From positions 124,001 to 188,000 of the forward strand of contig NZ_JAGPXE010000012.1 in assembly GCF_018070075.1 (NCBI RefSeq): a DNA stretch of 64,000 nt. Direction: 5' to 3'. Shown here piece after piece: positions 55,950 to 64,000 of this stretch (position 1 is its first letter; each line of letters begins with the position of its first letter). The stretch is from Saccharopolyspora endophytica. Its GTDB lineage: Bacteria > Actinomycetota > Actinomycetes > Mycobacteriales > Pseudonocardiaceae. The position numbers and the translations under genes are program-made. The notes under the pieces are model-generated. The model worked only from the letters and a program-made list of their open reading frames with translations. It was not told the DNA's origin and made no database searches.

Positions 55950-56708
55950 TCACGATGCGGAGTCCGCCGAGTCCTCGGCCTGAACGGCGTTGACCTGCTC
56001 GTTGAGCTGGCGCCATGCCGCTTCGGCCGCTTTCTGCTCGGCTTCCTTCTTGGTGCTGCCGTCGCCTCGCCCGTAGGTCTGGCCACCGACCGCCACGAAA
56101 GCGCTGAACTCCTTGCGGTGATCAGGGCCTTCTTCCTCGACGCGGTACTCGGGCACGCCGAGTGCCGCGGAGGCGGTCAGTTCCTGGAGGCTGGTCTTCC
56201 AATCCAGACCGGCTCCGCGCTGCGGAGCCTCGGCCAGCAACGGCTGGAAGAGCTTGTGCACGACGCCGCGCGCGACGTCGATGCCTTCGGCCAGGTAGAC
56301 GGCGCCGAGCACCGCCTCCAAACCGTCCGCGAGGATGCTCGCCTTGTCACGGCCCCCCGTGAGCTCCTCGCCACGACCCAGCAGCAGGTACTCGCCGAGC
56401 CCGCCCTCACCGAGCCCGCGGGCCACCCCGGCCAACGCGTGCATGTTGACCACGCTGGCGCGCAGCTTCGCGAGCTGCCCCTCCGGCAGGTCCGGGTGCT
56501 CGTTGTAGAGGTGATCGGTGATCACCAGTCCGAGCACCGCGTCGCCGAGGAACTCCAGCCGCTCGTTCGGCGGAAGACCGCCGTTCTCGTACGCGTACGA
56601 ACGGTGGGTGAGGGCGAGGGTGAGCAGCTCGGCGTCCAGTTCGACGCCGAGCGCTGCCAACAACGGAGCCCTGTCCACTTGACGGGCCCTCGACTGCTTT
56701 CCCCCCAC
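55950..56708 (-). CDS. rnc: Ribonuclease III
   Basis: Double-strand-specific RNase for rRNA and mRNA processing. 252 aa. Catalytic signature [20 protein letters not shown]; second motif [16 protein letters not shown]. The dsRNA-binding domain occupies about 158-230 ([27 protein letters not shown]). Start ATG at 56708. Follows rpmF by 14 bp in a run DUF177-rpmF-rnc. Confidence 0.95.
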   Translation of the reverse strand: MGGKQSRARQVDRAPLLAALGVELDAELLTLALTHRSYAYENGGLPPNERLEFLGDAVLGLVITDHLYNEHPDLPEGQLAKLRASVVNMHALAGVARGLGEGGLGEYLLLGRGEELTGGRDKASILADGLEAVLGAVYLAEGIDVARGVVHKLFQPLLAEAPQRGAGLDWKTSLQELTASAALGVPEYRVEEEGPDHRKEFSAFVAVGGQTYGRGDGSTKKEAEQKAAEAAWRQLNEQVNAVQAEDSADSAS

Positions 56709-56722
56709 TACGTGACCGCCGC

Positions 56723-56905
56723 TCAGGCCGGCTGAACGACCTGACGGCCGTCGTACTGACCGCAGGCCGGGCAGACGACGTGCGGCAGCTTCTGCTCACG
56801 GCAGGAGCGGTTCGAGCACTCGACCAGCGTCGGCGCCGAGGTCTTCCACGACGAACGGCGGTGACGGGTGTTGGCCCGGGACATCTTGCGCTTCGGGACG
56901 GCCAC
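56723..56905 (-). CDS. rpmF: 50S ribosomal protein L32, zinc-binding form
   Basis: 60 aa. Four Cys at 30, 35, 45 and 48 ([16 protein letters not shown]) form the zinc ribbon, so this is the Zn-dependent paralogue type. N-terminal [22 protein letters not shown] is family-typical. Start ATG at 56905, 2 bp after the DUF177 stop; coupled. Confidence 0.95.
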   Translation of the reverse strand: MAVPKRKMSRANTRHRRSSWKTSAPTLVECSNRSCREQKLPHVVCPACGQYDGRQVVQPA

Positions 56906-56907
56906 GA

Positions 56908-57480
56908 CTACTTCTCCTCTTCGGTACCGCCGAGCCGCTCTTGAAGCGCGGCCCAGCGAGGATCAATGGTCTCATGCGTGTGCTCGGGGGCGAGTTCGGC
57001 CCACTTCACGCCGCACCCGGAGCACAGCCCCTGGCAGTCCGGCGAGCACACCGGCGCCGAGGGAAGCGACAGCAGCATCGCGTCCCGCACCACCGGTTCG
57101 AGATCGATGAGGTCGTCCACGACCCGCTCGACCTCGTCGTCATCGGTGCTGGTGTCGGTCGCGCTGTCCGGGTACGCGAAGAGCTCCCGGACCTCGATCT
57201 CGATCTCCTCGGAGACCGGGTCGAGGCACCGGACGCACTCACCGGTCAGCTGGGCCGACGCCGTGCCCGACACCAACACGCCCTCCACCACGGACTCGGC
57301 CAGCAGATCAAGCTCCACCGGCTCGCCCTCGGGCACCTTGATCATGTCGAGCCCGAAGCCGGCGGGCGCCGGGGCCTTGCGCGTGTAGGCACGGCTGCTA
57401 CCGGCCCGGTGGCCGATCTCCCGGGTGTCGATCACCCACGGGCCGGCTTGCGCAGTGCGCGTTTCATGGCTCTGAGACAT
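56908..57480 (-). CDS. DUF177 family protein (YceD)
   Basis: 190 aa. DUF177 proteins are linked to 23S rRNA/L32 accumulation and to acyl-carrier genes in relatives. Motifs: [22 protein letters not shown] with Cys pair, and the C-terminal [18 protein letters not shown] zinc cluster ([20 protein letters not shown]). Start ATG at 57480 (MSQSHETRT). Always adjacent to rpmF. Confidence 0.9.
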   Translation of the reverse strand: MSQSHETRTAQAGPWVIDTREIGHRAGSSRAYTRKAPAPAGFGLDMIKVPEGEPVELDLLAESVVEGVLVSGTASAQLTGECVRCLDPVSEEIEIEVRELFAYPDSATDTSTDDDEVERVVDDLIDLEPVVRDAMLLSLPSAPVCSPDCQGLCSGCGVKWAELAPEHTHETIDPRWAALQERLGGTEEEK

Positions 57481-57646
57481 CACGAATTTCGGTGCTCGGT
57501 GAATGGGCATTGGGCGGATCTTGGGAACGGACCACGACGAATCGGGCACTGCACCCCAAGTCAGCCCTCCCAGCGTACGTGACGTCCAGCCGCGGACGAC
57601 ACCAGCCCCTGTTCAAGGCGGTTCCGCGGCCGGAGTGAGGAGCGGC

Positions 57647-58378
57647 TCAGTTGGCGCCCGCGGAGGGCTGCCACTCCTCGTAGTCGAAGGGCGCGCCCAT
57701 CGGGCTGCGCAGCTGCTGGCGGCCCTTGCCGACCGTGCGCAGCGTGCGGCCCAGCAGGTCCTCGAAGTCGGCCAGGCGGGAGTCGACGTAGGCGTCGCAC
57801 TCGCTGCGCAGCCGCTCGGCCTCCTCGTTGGCCTCCTCCGCGATCCGCTTGGCCTCGGCGCTGGCGGCCTGCGCGACCTCGGTGTCGGTGACCAGGCGGG
57901 CCTGCTCGGCCTTGCCCTCGTGCACCGACTGCTCGTAGGCGGCGCGCCCGGCCTGCACCATGCGGTCGGACTCGGACTGCGCGCGGCTGATGTAGTCCTC
58001 GTACTCGCGGCGGCCCGCGGTGACGGTCTGCTCGGCCTGGCCGCGCGCGTCGGAGAGCAGGTGATCGGCCTGCTCGCGGGCCTCGGCGAGCAGCTGCTCC
58101 GCTTCGGCCCGGGCCTCGGCGATGGTGCGCTCGGCCTCGCTGCGGGACTCCGCGACCGACTTGTCGGCCTCGGTCTGGGCCTTGGTGACCACCTCGTCGC
58201 GGTGGTCCAGCACGTCCTGGGCGTCGTCGAGCTCCTGCGGGATCGCGTCCCGCACGTCGTCGAGCAGCTCCAGCACGTCACCGCGGGGCACCACACAACC
58301 CGAGGTCATGGGGACGCCACGCGCCTCTTCGACGATCGTGACCAGCTCGTCGAGGGCCTCGAACACCCGGTACACCAT
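57647..58378 (-). CDS. sepIVA: SepIVA-like DivIVA-family septal coiled-coil protein
   Basis: 243 aa from ATG at 58378 with AGGGAG. N-terminal VYRVFEALDELVTIVEEARGVPMTSGCVVPRGDVLELLDDVRDAIPQEL is the actinobacterial septum-site domain. A long Ala/Glu/Arg coiled coil runs 60-205, and a conserved C-tail YEEWQPSAGAN closes it. It occupies the place of the mycobacterial septum protein SepIVA (Rv2927c position) beside DUF177. Role in cell division is inferred from homologues. Symbol is by synteny, hence moderate certainty. Confidence 0.8.
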   Translation of the reverse strand: MVYRVFEALDELVTIVEEARGVPMTSGCVVPRGDVLELLDDVRDAIPQELDDAQDVLDHRDEVVTKAQTEADKSVAESRSEAERTIAEARAEAEQLLAEAREQADHLLSDARGQAEQTVTAGRREYEDYISRAQSESDRMVQAGRAAYEQSVHEGKAEQARLVTDTEVAQAASAEAKRIAEEANEEAERLRSECDAYVDSRLADFEDLLGRTLRTVGKGRQQLRSPMGAPFDYEEWQPSAGAN

Positions 58379-58536
58379 GATCTCCCTGCAGTCGTTCAGC
58401 GCCGCGCCGCTCAAGCATGTCAGAACGCCGCGCGATGCCGATCACGGGCCGTTCCCCTCCACAGTCTGCCTGCGCGACCCCCGTACGCGGGGGAAATCCG
58501 CCATCCGCGTGTCAAGCCACCGTTCGCGCACGAACG

Positions 58537-58578
58537 AAAAGGGAACCTCCCGACCACAGGAGTGGAAGGAAGGTTCCC
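58537..58578 (-). terminator. Rho-independent terminator downstream of the R3 repeat
   Basis: GGGAACCT/AGGTTCCC stem with four T following on the minus strand (58537-58540). Outer GAACGA...TCGTTC extends the stem on the 58532 and 58584 sides. It would end transcripts of the RNase gene after they pass through R3. It lies in the 389-base gene-free stretch 58379-58767, which otherwise contains only R3. Confidence 0.75.
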
Positions 58579-58591
58579 TCGTTCACGTCAG

Positions 58592-58762
58592 GCAAGCACC
58601 GGAGGTGCTTCCTCTGTCACCACCTGAGCAACTCGCACCGCCGCGGGTTCTGACACGTCGTCTGGCGAGGACGGCCGCTCCGCCGTGTATTGGACATACA
58701 TCAGGAGTGGCACCCGCAGTCCAGACGGCGTCTCAGGTTCCGCTACCCGCACCGATCAGCAA
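58592..58762 (-). repeat. Structured intergenic repeat, copy R3 (inverted)
   Basis: Third copy, reversed, between sepIVA and the RNase gene. In its own direction it reads GGTGCGGGTAGCGGAACCTG at the left arm, tip ATGTATGTCCAATACACG, and GTGTCAGAACCCGC on the right arm. Inner stem GTCTGG/CCAGAC replaces CTCTGG/CCAGAG of R1. It lies within the 3' untranslated part of the RNase transcript, before the terminator. Confidence 0.8.
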
Positions 58763-58767
58763 AATGA

Positions 58768-59184
58768 TCAAGCGTTGATGTCGGTCAGGGCGAAGGTTTC
58801 GTAGTGGTCTTGTGTCCAGAAGAACTCACCGGCTTCGCCGACGACGAAGCGGCGGGCGCCGCGGTCGTCGCTGCCCGGGGTCTCCACGGTGTACTCCTTG
58901 TAGTACCCGTCCGCGCAGTCGGGCAGGAGCCCTTCGCGGTTGCCGAAGGTCTGCCCGTCCTCGGGGTACGGGAAGGGGCCGCCGGCCTTGATGAGCTCGA
59001 CCGTCTCGGCGGCTTCGGGCGGCAGGGACGACAGGGTGACCTGGTCGAACCCGGTGGTGTCGCCGCACTCGGCCTGCGCGACGGCGGCCGGGGCGGGGGC
59101 GGCGGAGAAGGCGCTGGACTGGAAGCCGACGAGCCCCGCCACGGCGAGCAGGGCGGCCAGCAGGATCTGCACTGACTTCATCAT
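58768..59184 (-). CDS. Secreted guanyl-specific ribonuclease (RNase Sa family)
   Basis: 138 aa. Signal peptide MMKSVQILLAALLAVAGLVGFQSSAFSA. The mature domain resembles RNase Sa/N1/T1: LSSLPPEAAETVELIKAGGPFPYPEDGQTFGNREGLLP, catalytic Glu in YYKEYTVETPG, Arg in DRGARRF and His in TQDHYETFALTD. Pairs of Cys (AECGDTTG / LPDCADG) form the family disulphide. No barstar-type inhibitor gene is visible in the window. Start is one of two adjacent ATGs (59184 or 59181). An extracellular RNase such as this is common in actinobacteria. Confidence 0.88.
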   Translation of the reverse strand: MMKSVQILLAALLAVAGLVGFQSSAFSAAPAPAAVAQAECGDTTGFDQVTLSSLPPEAAETVELIKAGGPFPYPEDGQTFGNREGLLPDCADGYYKEYTVETPGSDDRGARRFVVGEAGEFFWTQDHYETFALTDINA

Positions 59185-59282
59185 GTCGATCACGCTAACC
59201 GCGGCAGGCCGTCACGCTGCGGAAATGGCGGGAACCCGAAGGAAACCCCGCAAGATTCACAGAAGTTCGCGTGACCGGGAGG

Positions 59283-59765
59283 TTAACCGTTCTCGGCGAT
59301 GCGCTCGCGCAGCCGCTGCTCGATCTTCGGCGGGAGCAGGTTGGAGACGTCGCCGCCGTAGGTGGCGACCTCCTTGACCAGGGAGGACGCCAGGAAGCTG
59401 TAGAGCGGGTTGGTCGACATGAACATGGTCTCGACCCCGGACAGCTGCTGGTTCATCTGCGCCATCTGCAGCTCGTAGTCGAAGTCGCTGACGGCGCGCA
59501 AGCCCTTGACGATCGCGCCGATCTCGTTGGCCTTGCAGTAGTCGACCAGCAAGCCGTGCCAGGAGTCGATGCGCACGTTGGGCCACTGGGCGGTGACTTC
59601 GCGCAGCATTTCGAGGCGCTCCTCAACGGAGAACAAGCCCTTCTTGCTCTTGTTGATCAGCACCGCGACGACGACCTCATCGAACAGGCCGGACGCTCGC
59701 TCGATGATGTCCAGATGACCGTTGGTGACGGGGTCGTAAGAACCTGGACATACCGCACGCCTCAT
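59283..59765 (-). CDS. coaD: Pantetheine-phosphate adenylyltransferase
   Basis: Penultimate CoA step. 160 aa. Nucleotidyltransferase motif SYDPVTNGHLDII (T/HxGH), KGLRAVSDFDYELQMAQMN, and STNPLYSFLASSLVKEVATYGGDVSNLLP. Start ATG at 59765 (MRRAVCPGSYDP). Follows rsmD by 54 bp, as in most actinobacteria. Confidence 0.95.
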   Translation of the reverse strand: MRRAVCPGSYDPVTNGHLDIIERASGLFDEVVVAVLINKSKKGLFSVEERLEMLREVTAQWPNVRIDSWHGLLVDYCKANEIGAIVKGLRAVSDFDYELQMAQMNQQLSGVETMFMSTNPLYSFLASSLVKEVATYGGDVSNLLPPKIEQRLRERIAENG

Positions 59766-59819
59766 GTGCTGGGACGTTAGCAGCCGGAACGGCAACCCCC
59801 CAGATCGACGTGTCCTGGC

Positions 59820-60380
59820 TCACCGCTGTTCGATCACGGCCCAGTGCACCGACGTGTCCCCGTAGCGCTTGGAGCGCAGCGCCTCCAGCGGGGCGGGCCA
59901 GTCCGGGTCTCCGCTGCGGACCGCGCGTTCGACGATCACCACGCTGCCCGGCCCGACCCAGCCGTGGGCGACGAGCCCGTCCAGCACGCGTTGCAGCAGG
60001 TCACCGGGCAGGTCGTAGGGCGGGTCGGCCAAGACGACGTCGAACGGTTCGGCGGCCGCCGCGGCGGTCAGCGCCTCGGCCTTGACCTGCTCGACGCGCA
60101 CGTCGCGGAACCCCAGGGTGGTGGCGTTGCGCTTGAGGATCTGAGCGGCGCGGCGGTCGGATTCGACGAAGGTGGCGTGCCCGGCACCTCGGGAGAGGGC
60201 CTCCAGGCCCAGCGCCCCGGAGCCGCCGTAGAGGTCGAGCACGCGGAGGCCGTCGATGTCGAGCATCGTCTCCAGCGAGTTGAACAGCGCCTCGCGCACC
60301 CGCTCGGAAGTTGGCCTGGTTCCCTTCGGGGGCACTTCCAGGCGTCGTCCGCCCGCGCTCCCCGCCACGATCCGCGTCAC
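59820..60380 (-). CDS. rsmD: 16S rRNA (guanine966-N2)-methyltransferase RsmD
   Basis: 186 aa. SAM site VLDLYGGSGALGLEALSRGA, catalytic DPPY (VVLADPPYDLP), N-terminal RIVAGSAGGRRLEVPPKGTRPTSERVREALFN. The GTG at 60380 gives the normal length; the frame is open to 60563 but that part is Arg/Pro-rich without homology. Convergent-divergent: helD starts 170 bp away on the plus strand. Confidence 0.92.
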   Translation of the reverse strand: MTRIVAGSAGGRRLEVPPKGTRPTSERVREALFNSLETMLDIDGLRVLDLYGGSGALGLEALSRGAGHATFVESDRRAAQILKRNATTLGFRDVRVEQVKAEALTAAAAAEPFDVVLADPPYDLPGDLLQRVLDGLVAHGWVGPGSVVIVERAVRSGDPDWPAPLEALRSKRYGDTSVHWAVIEQR

Positions 60381-60550
60381 CCGGACATCGTCGCGCACCG
60401 CTGGTGGGCAGGTGTTTCGCGGGTCCGCCGCCACCGCGCATCTTACGCCCGCGAACCGGTCCCGACGGCAGGCGGGACACGTCGGGCGGTGCGGCATCGC
60501 GCGTACTCTGTTGGGTCTGCCCACCGCGCCAGACCGGGAGAAAGTCACAG

Positions 60551-62599
60551 GTGTCCGAAGCATCCGAAAAGCAGGCCGAGATCGCGGTCGAGCAGGATCA
60601 CGTGGACCGCGTGTACGCCCGGCTCGACGAGCTGCGCTCCGAAGCCGAGGCGATGCGCGACAAGAGCTACGAGTACGGCCGGGAGGCCACGCCCGAGGCG
60701 CTCAACGAGCGGGACGTGATGCTGCACCACGCCAACCGGACGTTGCAGGCGCTCAACGCCGAGTCCGAGGGCCTGGTGTTCGGCCGCCTCGACCTCGGCA
60801 CCGGGGACGCCGTGCGCATCGGCCGCCTGGGCATCCGCGACCAGCGCTTCGACAACCTGCTGGTGGACTGGCGCGCCCCGCTGGCCGCCGCCTTCTACCA
60901 GGCCACTCCCGAGCACCCGCAGGACGTGATCCGGCGACGGGTGATCCGCTGCTCGCGCGAGCAGGTGGTCGACGTCTCCGACGACCTGCTCGACCCGGAC
61001 CGGGCGCCGTCCGACATGCGGGTGATCGGTGACGGCGCGCTGATGGCGGCGCTGACCCGCTCGCGCGGCGAGACGATGCGCAACATCGTGGCCACCATCC
61101 AGAAGGAGCAGGACGAGGCGATCCGGGCTCCGGAGAGCGGCGTCACCGAGATCACCGGCGGTCCCGGCACCGGCAAGACGGCCGTCGCGCTGCACCGCGC
61201 GGCCTACCTGCTGTACCGGGAGCAGCGCAGGCTCGGCGGGCCGGGCGTGCTGGTCATCGGCCCGTCCCCGGTGTTCATGAGCTACATCTCGCGGGTGCTG
61301 CCGTCGATGGGCGAGCACAACGTGGAGCTGCGCGCGCTGGGCGAGGTCCTGGACGGCATCAGCGCCGGGAAGGTCGACGACCCGCGCACCGCCGAGGTCA
61401 AGGGCTCGTCGCGGATGGTCAAGGTGCTGCGTCGCGCGCTGCGCCTGCCGCCGCCGGACGCCCCGGAGACGTTGCAGCTGTTCTACCGGGGCACGGTGCT
61501 CAAGCTGGAGGCCGACGAGCTCAAGCGGATCCGCCGCACCCTGCACAACAAGGGCGGCCAGCCGAACAAGACCCGGATGAAGGCCGCCGATGCGCTGCTG
61601 GAAGCCCTGTGGCAGCAGGCCCGGGGCCTGGCCGGCGGCGATTTCCAGCCGGACCGCGATCAGCTGATCAGCGAGATCGGCGAGCGCATCGAGTTTCACC
61701 GCTTCCTGGTCGCCTGGTGGCCCGCGCTGTACCCGATGCAGGTGCTGCGCTGGCTGTCCGACCCGGAACGGCTGGCCCGCGCGGCCCGGCGGCTGCTGGC
61801 AGCCGAGGAGGTCGACGTCCTGGCCAAGTCGTGGGCTGAGGTCTCCGAGTGGACGGTGGCCGACATCGCGCTGATCGACGAGCTGCGGGTGCTGATCGGC
61901 CCGCCGCCCAAGCGCCCCCGCCGGGCCGAGCCCGAGGCGGAGCAGCCGCGCCGCGCCGTCAACTACGACGAGTACGCGCACGTGGTGATCGACGAGGCGC
62001 AGGACCTCTCCCCGATGCAGTGGCGGATGGTCGGCCGCCGCGGCAGGCACGCGAGCTGGACGATCGTGGGTGACCCCGTGCAGTCCTCCTGGCCGGATCC
62101 GGCGGAGGCCGCGACCGCGCGCGAGGAGGCGCTCAGCGCCCAGCGCACCCACCGCAAGTTCACGCTGCGCACCAATTACCGGAACTCGGCGGAGATCTTC
62201 GACTACGCCTCGGACGCGGTCCGCGACCTGGTCGACCCGGACGACCTGCCGACGGCGGTGCGCACCACGGGCGTCGAGCCGGACGTGCGCGAGGTCCCGG
62301 CGGACCAGCTGGCCGCGACGACCCGGGACGCCGCCCGCGACCTGCTGGAACGGGCTGAGGGCACGATCGGCGTCATCACCACGATGGACCGCAGGGACGA
62401 GGTGCGAGCCTGGTTGTCCGATGTGGACGATCCCAGGCTCAGGGTGGTCGGCAGCCTCGATTCCAAGGGCATGGAGTACGACGCGGTGGCGGTCGTCGAC
62501 CCCGACGGCCTCGCCGCGGAATCGACCACCGGCCGGAGGGCGCTGTACGTCGCCCTGAGCCGAGCCACCCAGCTGCTCACGGCGATCCGGCCCAGCTGA
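60551..62599 (+). CDS. helD: HelD-like UvrD-family helicase
   Basis: 682-aa superfamily-1 helicase that in actinobacteria and Bacillus releases or protects RNA polymerase. Walker A GGPGTGKT at 203-210, motif II VIDEAQDLSPMQW, GDPVQSSW, motif IV-VI GSLDSKGMEYDAVAVVDPDG and LYVALSRAT. The N-terminal coiled arm (about 1-70: EKQAEIAVEQDHVDRVYARLDELRSEAE) is the polymerase-secondary-channel element of HelD. Start is a GTG at 60551, GGGAGA 8 nt upstream; the open frame before it is shadow. HelD homologues can confer rifampicin tolerance. Confidence 0.88.
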   Translation: MSEASEKQAEIAVEQDHVDRVYARLDELRSEAEAMRDKSYEYGREATPEALNERDVMLHHANRTLQALNAESEGLVFGRLDLGTGDAVRIGRLGIRDQRFDNLLVDWRAPLAAAFYQATPEHPQDVIRRRVIRCSREQVVDVSDDLLDPDRAPSDMRVIGDGALMAALTRSRGETMRNIVATIQKEQDEAIRAPESGVTEITGGPGTGKTAVALHRAAYLLYREQRRLGGPGVLVIGPSPVFMSYISRVLPSMGEHNVELRALGEVLDGISAGKVDDPRTAEVKGSSRMVKVLRRALRLPPPDAPETLQLFYRGTVLKLEADELKRIRRTLHNKGGQPNKTRMKAADALLEALWQQARGLAGGDFQPDRDQLISEIGERIEFHRFLVAWWPALYPMQVLRWLSDPERLARAARRLLAAEEVDVLAKSWAEVSEWTVADIALIDELRVLIGPPPKRPRRAEPEAEQPRRAVNYDEYAHVVIDEAQDLSPMQWRMVGRRGRHASWTIVGDPVQSSWPDPAEAATAREEALSAQRTHRKFTLRTNYRNSAEIFDYASDAVRDLVDPDDLPTAVRTTGVEPDVREVPADQLAATTRDAARDLLERAEGTIGVITTMDRRDEVRAWLSDVDDPRLRVVGSLDSKGMEYDAVAVVDPDGLAAESTTGRRALYVALSRATQLLTAIRPS

Positions 62600-62604
62600 C
62601 ATCG

Positions 62605-62636
62605 GAGGTGGCCCGCCGGAGGTGGCGGGCCACCTC
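62605..62636 (+). terminator. Terminator after helD
   Basis: GAGGTGGCCCGCC (62605-62617) and GGCGGGCCACCTC (62624-62636) pair perfectly; stem starts 6 bases after the helD stop. Confidence 0.75.
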
Positions 62637-62650
62637 TCCTTCGCGACCTG

Positions 62651-62694
62651 TTGACCCTGTAACGCAGCTCACCTAGCGTGGGATATGAGATATC
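62651..62694 (+). promoter_or_regulatory. Promoter and operator-like inverted repeat for the MFS gene
   Basis: TTGACC (62651-62656), 17 bp, TAGCGT (62674-62679). Overlapping the expected start site is GATAT-GAG-ATATC (62682-62694), a short inverted repeat of the size bound by GntR-type regulators. No regulator gene is visible here. Confidence 0.55.
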
Positions 62695-62717
62695 ATGCGT
62701 CACGACGGGGTGGTTGC

Positions 62718-64000
62718 ATGCACGAACCCGCCATGTCCACTGCGGCCCCGAAGCAGTCCACCGGCAAGCGGTCCCAGATCCGGTGGTTGATGGTCGTCCT
62801 GGTCGCCCTGGCCACCGCCATCGCCTACATCGACCGCGCGAACCTCAGCGTCGCAAGCGATTCCATGCAGCAGGAGCTCCAGTTCTCCGACGAGCTCAAG
62901 GGCGTCATGCTGTCGTCGTTCTTCTGGACCTACGCGATATTCCAGCTCCCGGGAGGCTGGCTCGTCGACCGCTACGGCCCGCGAGCGCTCTACGCGATCG
63001 CGGTCGTGTGGTGGTCGATCGGCACCGCGGCCACCGCGCTCACCAGGGGCTTCGCCGGGGTGATCGGGTGCCGGCTGGTGCTGGGCGTCGGCGAGGCCCC
63101 GGTGCAGTCGGCCAACGCCCGGGTGGTGTCGGAGTGGTTCCCGCGCAAGGAGCGGGCTTTCGCGTCGTCCATCTTCGACACCGGCTCGGAGTTCGGCAGC
63201 GCGCTGTCGGTCCCGCTGGTGACGTTGCTGATCGCGCTGGTCGGCTGGCGCGGCTCGTTCGTGGTCACCGGAGCGCTGGGCCTGGTCTGGGTCGTGGCGT
63301 GGCTGCTGATCTACCGCTCGCCGCGCAAGCAGAAGTGGGCCAACCAGGCCGAGGTCGACTACATCGAGCAGGGCGGCGGCCGCACCGAGGAGAAGGAGCT
63401 CGGCGACGCGGGCAAGCAGCCGATGAAGTGGCGCGACCTGTTCCGCTACTCGACGACCTGGGCGCTGGTGGCCGGCTACACCTGCCGCGGCGTGATCATC
63501 TACTTCTTCATCACCTGGTACCCGGACTTCCTGGTCAACCAGCAGGGCTTCTCACTGCTGGAACTGGGCCTGTTCGGGGCGATCCCGGGCCTGGCGGCGA
63601 TGGTGGCGAACTGGCTGGGCGGGTTGTTCTCCGACTGGCTGGTGCGGCGCGGGACTCCGCTGGCGATGGCCCGCAAGATCCCGCTGGTGATCGGCATGGT
63701 CGGTGCGTCGACGATCGCGCTGGCCTCGATCGCGCCGAATCCGGCGTGGGCGCTGGTGTTCCTCACCCTGTCCTACTGCAGCGCGGCGGTGTCCACGGGC
63801 GCGCTGCTGTCGCTCCCGGCGGACGTGGCCCCGACCCCGCGCAACGTGGCGTCGCTGACCGGCGTGCAGAACTTCGGTTCGCAGCTGGGCGGGATCATCG
63901 GGCCGATCGTGATCGGCTTCCTGCTGGGCACCGGGCAGTTCGCCTACGTGTGGCCGCTCGTGTTCGCCGGGGCGATGTGCGTGCTGGGCGCGTTCTTCTA
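62718..64000 (+). CDS. ACS-family MFS transporter (3' end cut off by window)
   Basis: 428 residues visible from ATG at 62718 (MHEPAMSTAAPKQSTGKRSQIRWLMVVLVALATAIAYIDRANLSVAS). Matches anion:cation symporters (glucarate/galactonate/ExuT type): YIDRANLS loop, FFWTYAIFQLPGGWLVDRYGPR, GVGEAPVQSANARVVSEWFPRKERAFA. About ten helices seen; the stop codon is beyond 64000. Organic-acid import is likely; exact substrate unresolved. Upstream promoter/operator suggests single-gene regulation. Confidence 0.85.
   Translation, partial: MHEPAMSTAAPKQSTGKRSQIRWLMVVLVALATAIAYIDRANLSVASDSMQQELQFSDELKGVMLSSFFWTYAIFQLPGGWLVDRYGPRALYAIAVVWWSIGTAATALTRGFAGVIGCRLVLGVGEAPVQSANARVVSEWFPRKERAFASSIFDTGSEFGSALSVPLVTLLIALVGWRGSFVVTGALGLVWVVAWLLIYRSPRKQKWANQAEVDYIEQGGGRTEEKELGDAGKQPMKWRDLFRYSTTWALVAGYTCRGVIIYFFITWYPDFLVNQQGFSLLELGLFGAIPGLAAMVANWLGGLFSDWLVRRGTPLAMARKIPLVIGMVGASTIALASIAPNPAWALVFLTLSYCSAAVSTGALLSLPADVAPTPRNVASLTGVQNFGSQLGGIIGPIVIGFLLGTGQFAYVWPLVFAGAMCVLGAFF

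Overview
The window is high-GC actinobacterial chromosome with dense, mostly minus-strand operons. The order xerC, dprA, comM, yraN, DUF2469, rnhB, lepB, rplS, trmD, rimM, khpA, rpsP, amidohydrolase, ffh, glnB, amt, ftsY, smc, acyP, mutM, rnc, rpmF, DUF177, sepIVA, coaD, rsmD follows the mycobacterial/pseudonocardial backbone. Gene content (EspG, PPE, DUF3558, twin CPBP proteases, HelD, an S16 with a long tail) points to Pseudonocardiales, possibly a Saccharopolyspora-like genus. That placement is inference from family knowledge, not a search.

Layout. 1-9420: DNA uptake/recombination genes (xerC, dprA, comM, yraN), the lepB-rnhB-DUF2469 unit, rplS, trmD and the rpsP-khpA-rimM unit. 9421-17507: two CPBP proteases, amidohydrolase, ffh, a DEAD-box helicase and a P-loop kinase-like gene. 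17508-22265: glnB/amt (nitrogen), a CynX-type exporter and ftsY. 22392-25150: anmK plus an SSS symporter (anhydro-amino-sugar recycling). 25320-31978: small membrane genes, smc, a frameshifted tnpB and acyP. 32080-54941: an accessory block between acyP and mutM that holds secreted or small proteins, an orphan ESX substrate/EspG operon, a full kdp potassium operon with kdpDE, asnB, a two-component system, and a GT2-GtrA/GT39 surface glycosylation set. 54943-60380: the backbone resumes with mutM, rnc, rpmF, DUF177, sepIVA, a secreted RNase, coaD and rsmD. 60551-64000: helD and a truncated ACS-family transporter.

Two repeat families stand out because the genes do not explain them. The first is a roughly 170-bp intergenic element present three times (9598, 14270, 58592). 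It can fold into a long hairpin whose stems covary between copies around a conserved TGTATG(T)CCAATACA tip. The second is a family of roughly 24-bp variable-core palindromes found as arrays at five loci. One array is inserted in frame inside anmK and one supplies the C-terminus of the EspG-like protein. No tRNA, rRNA or CRISPR array was recognised.
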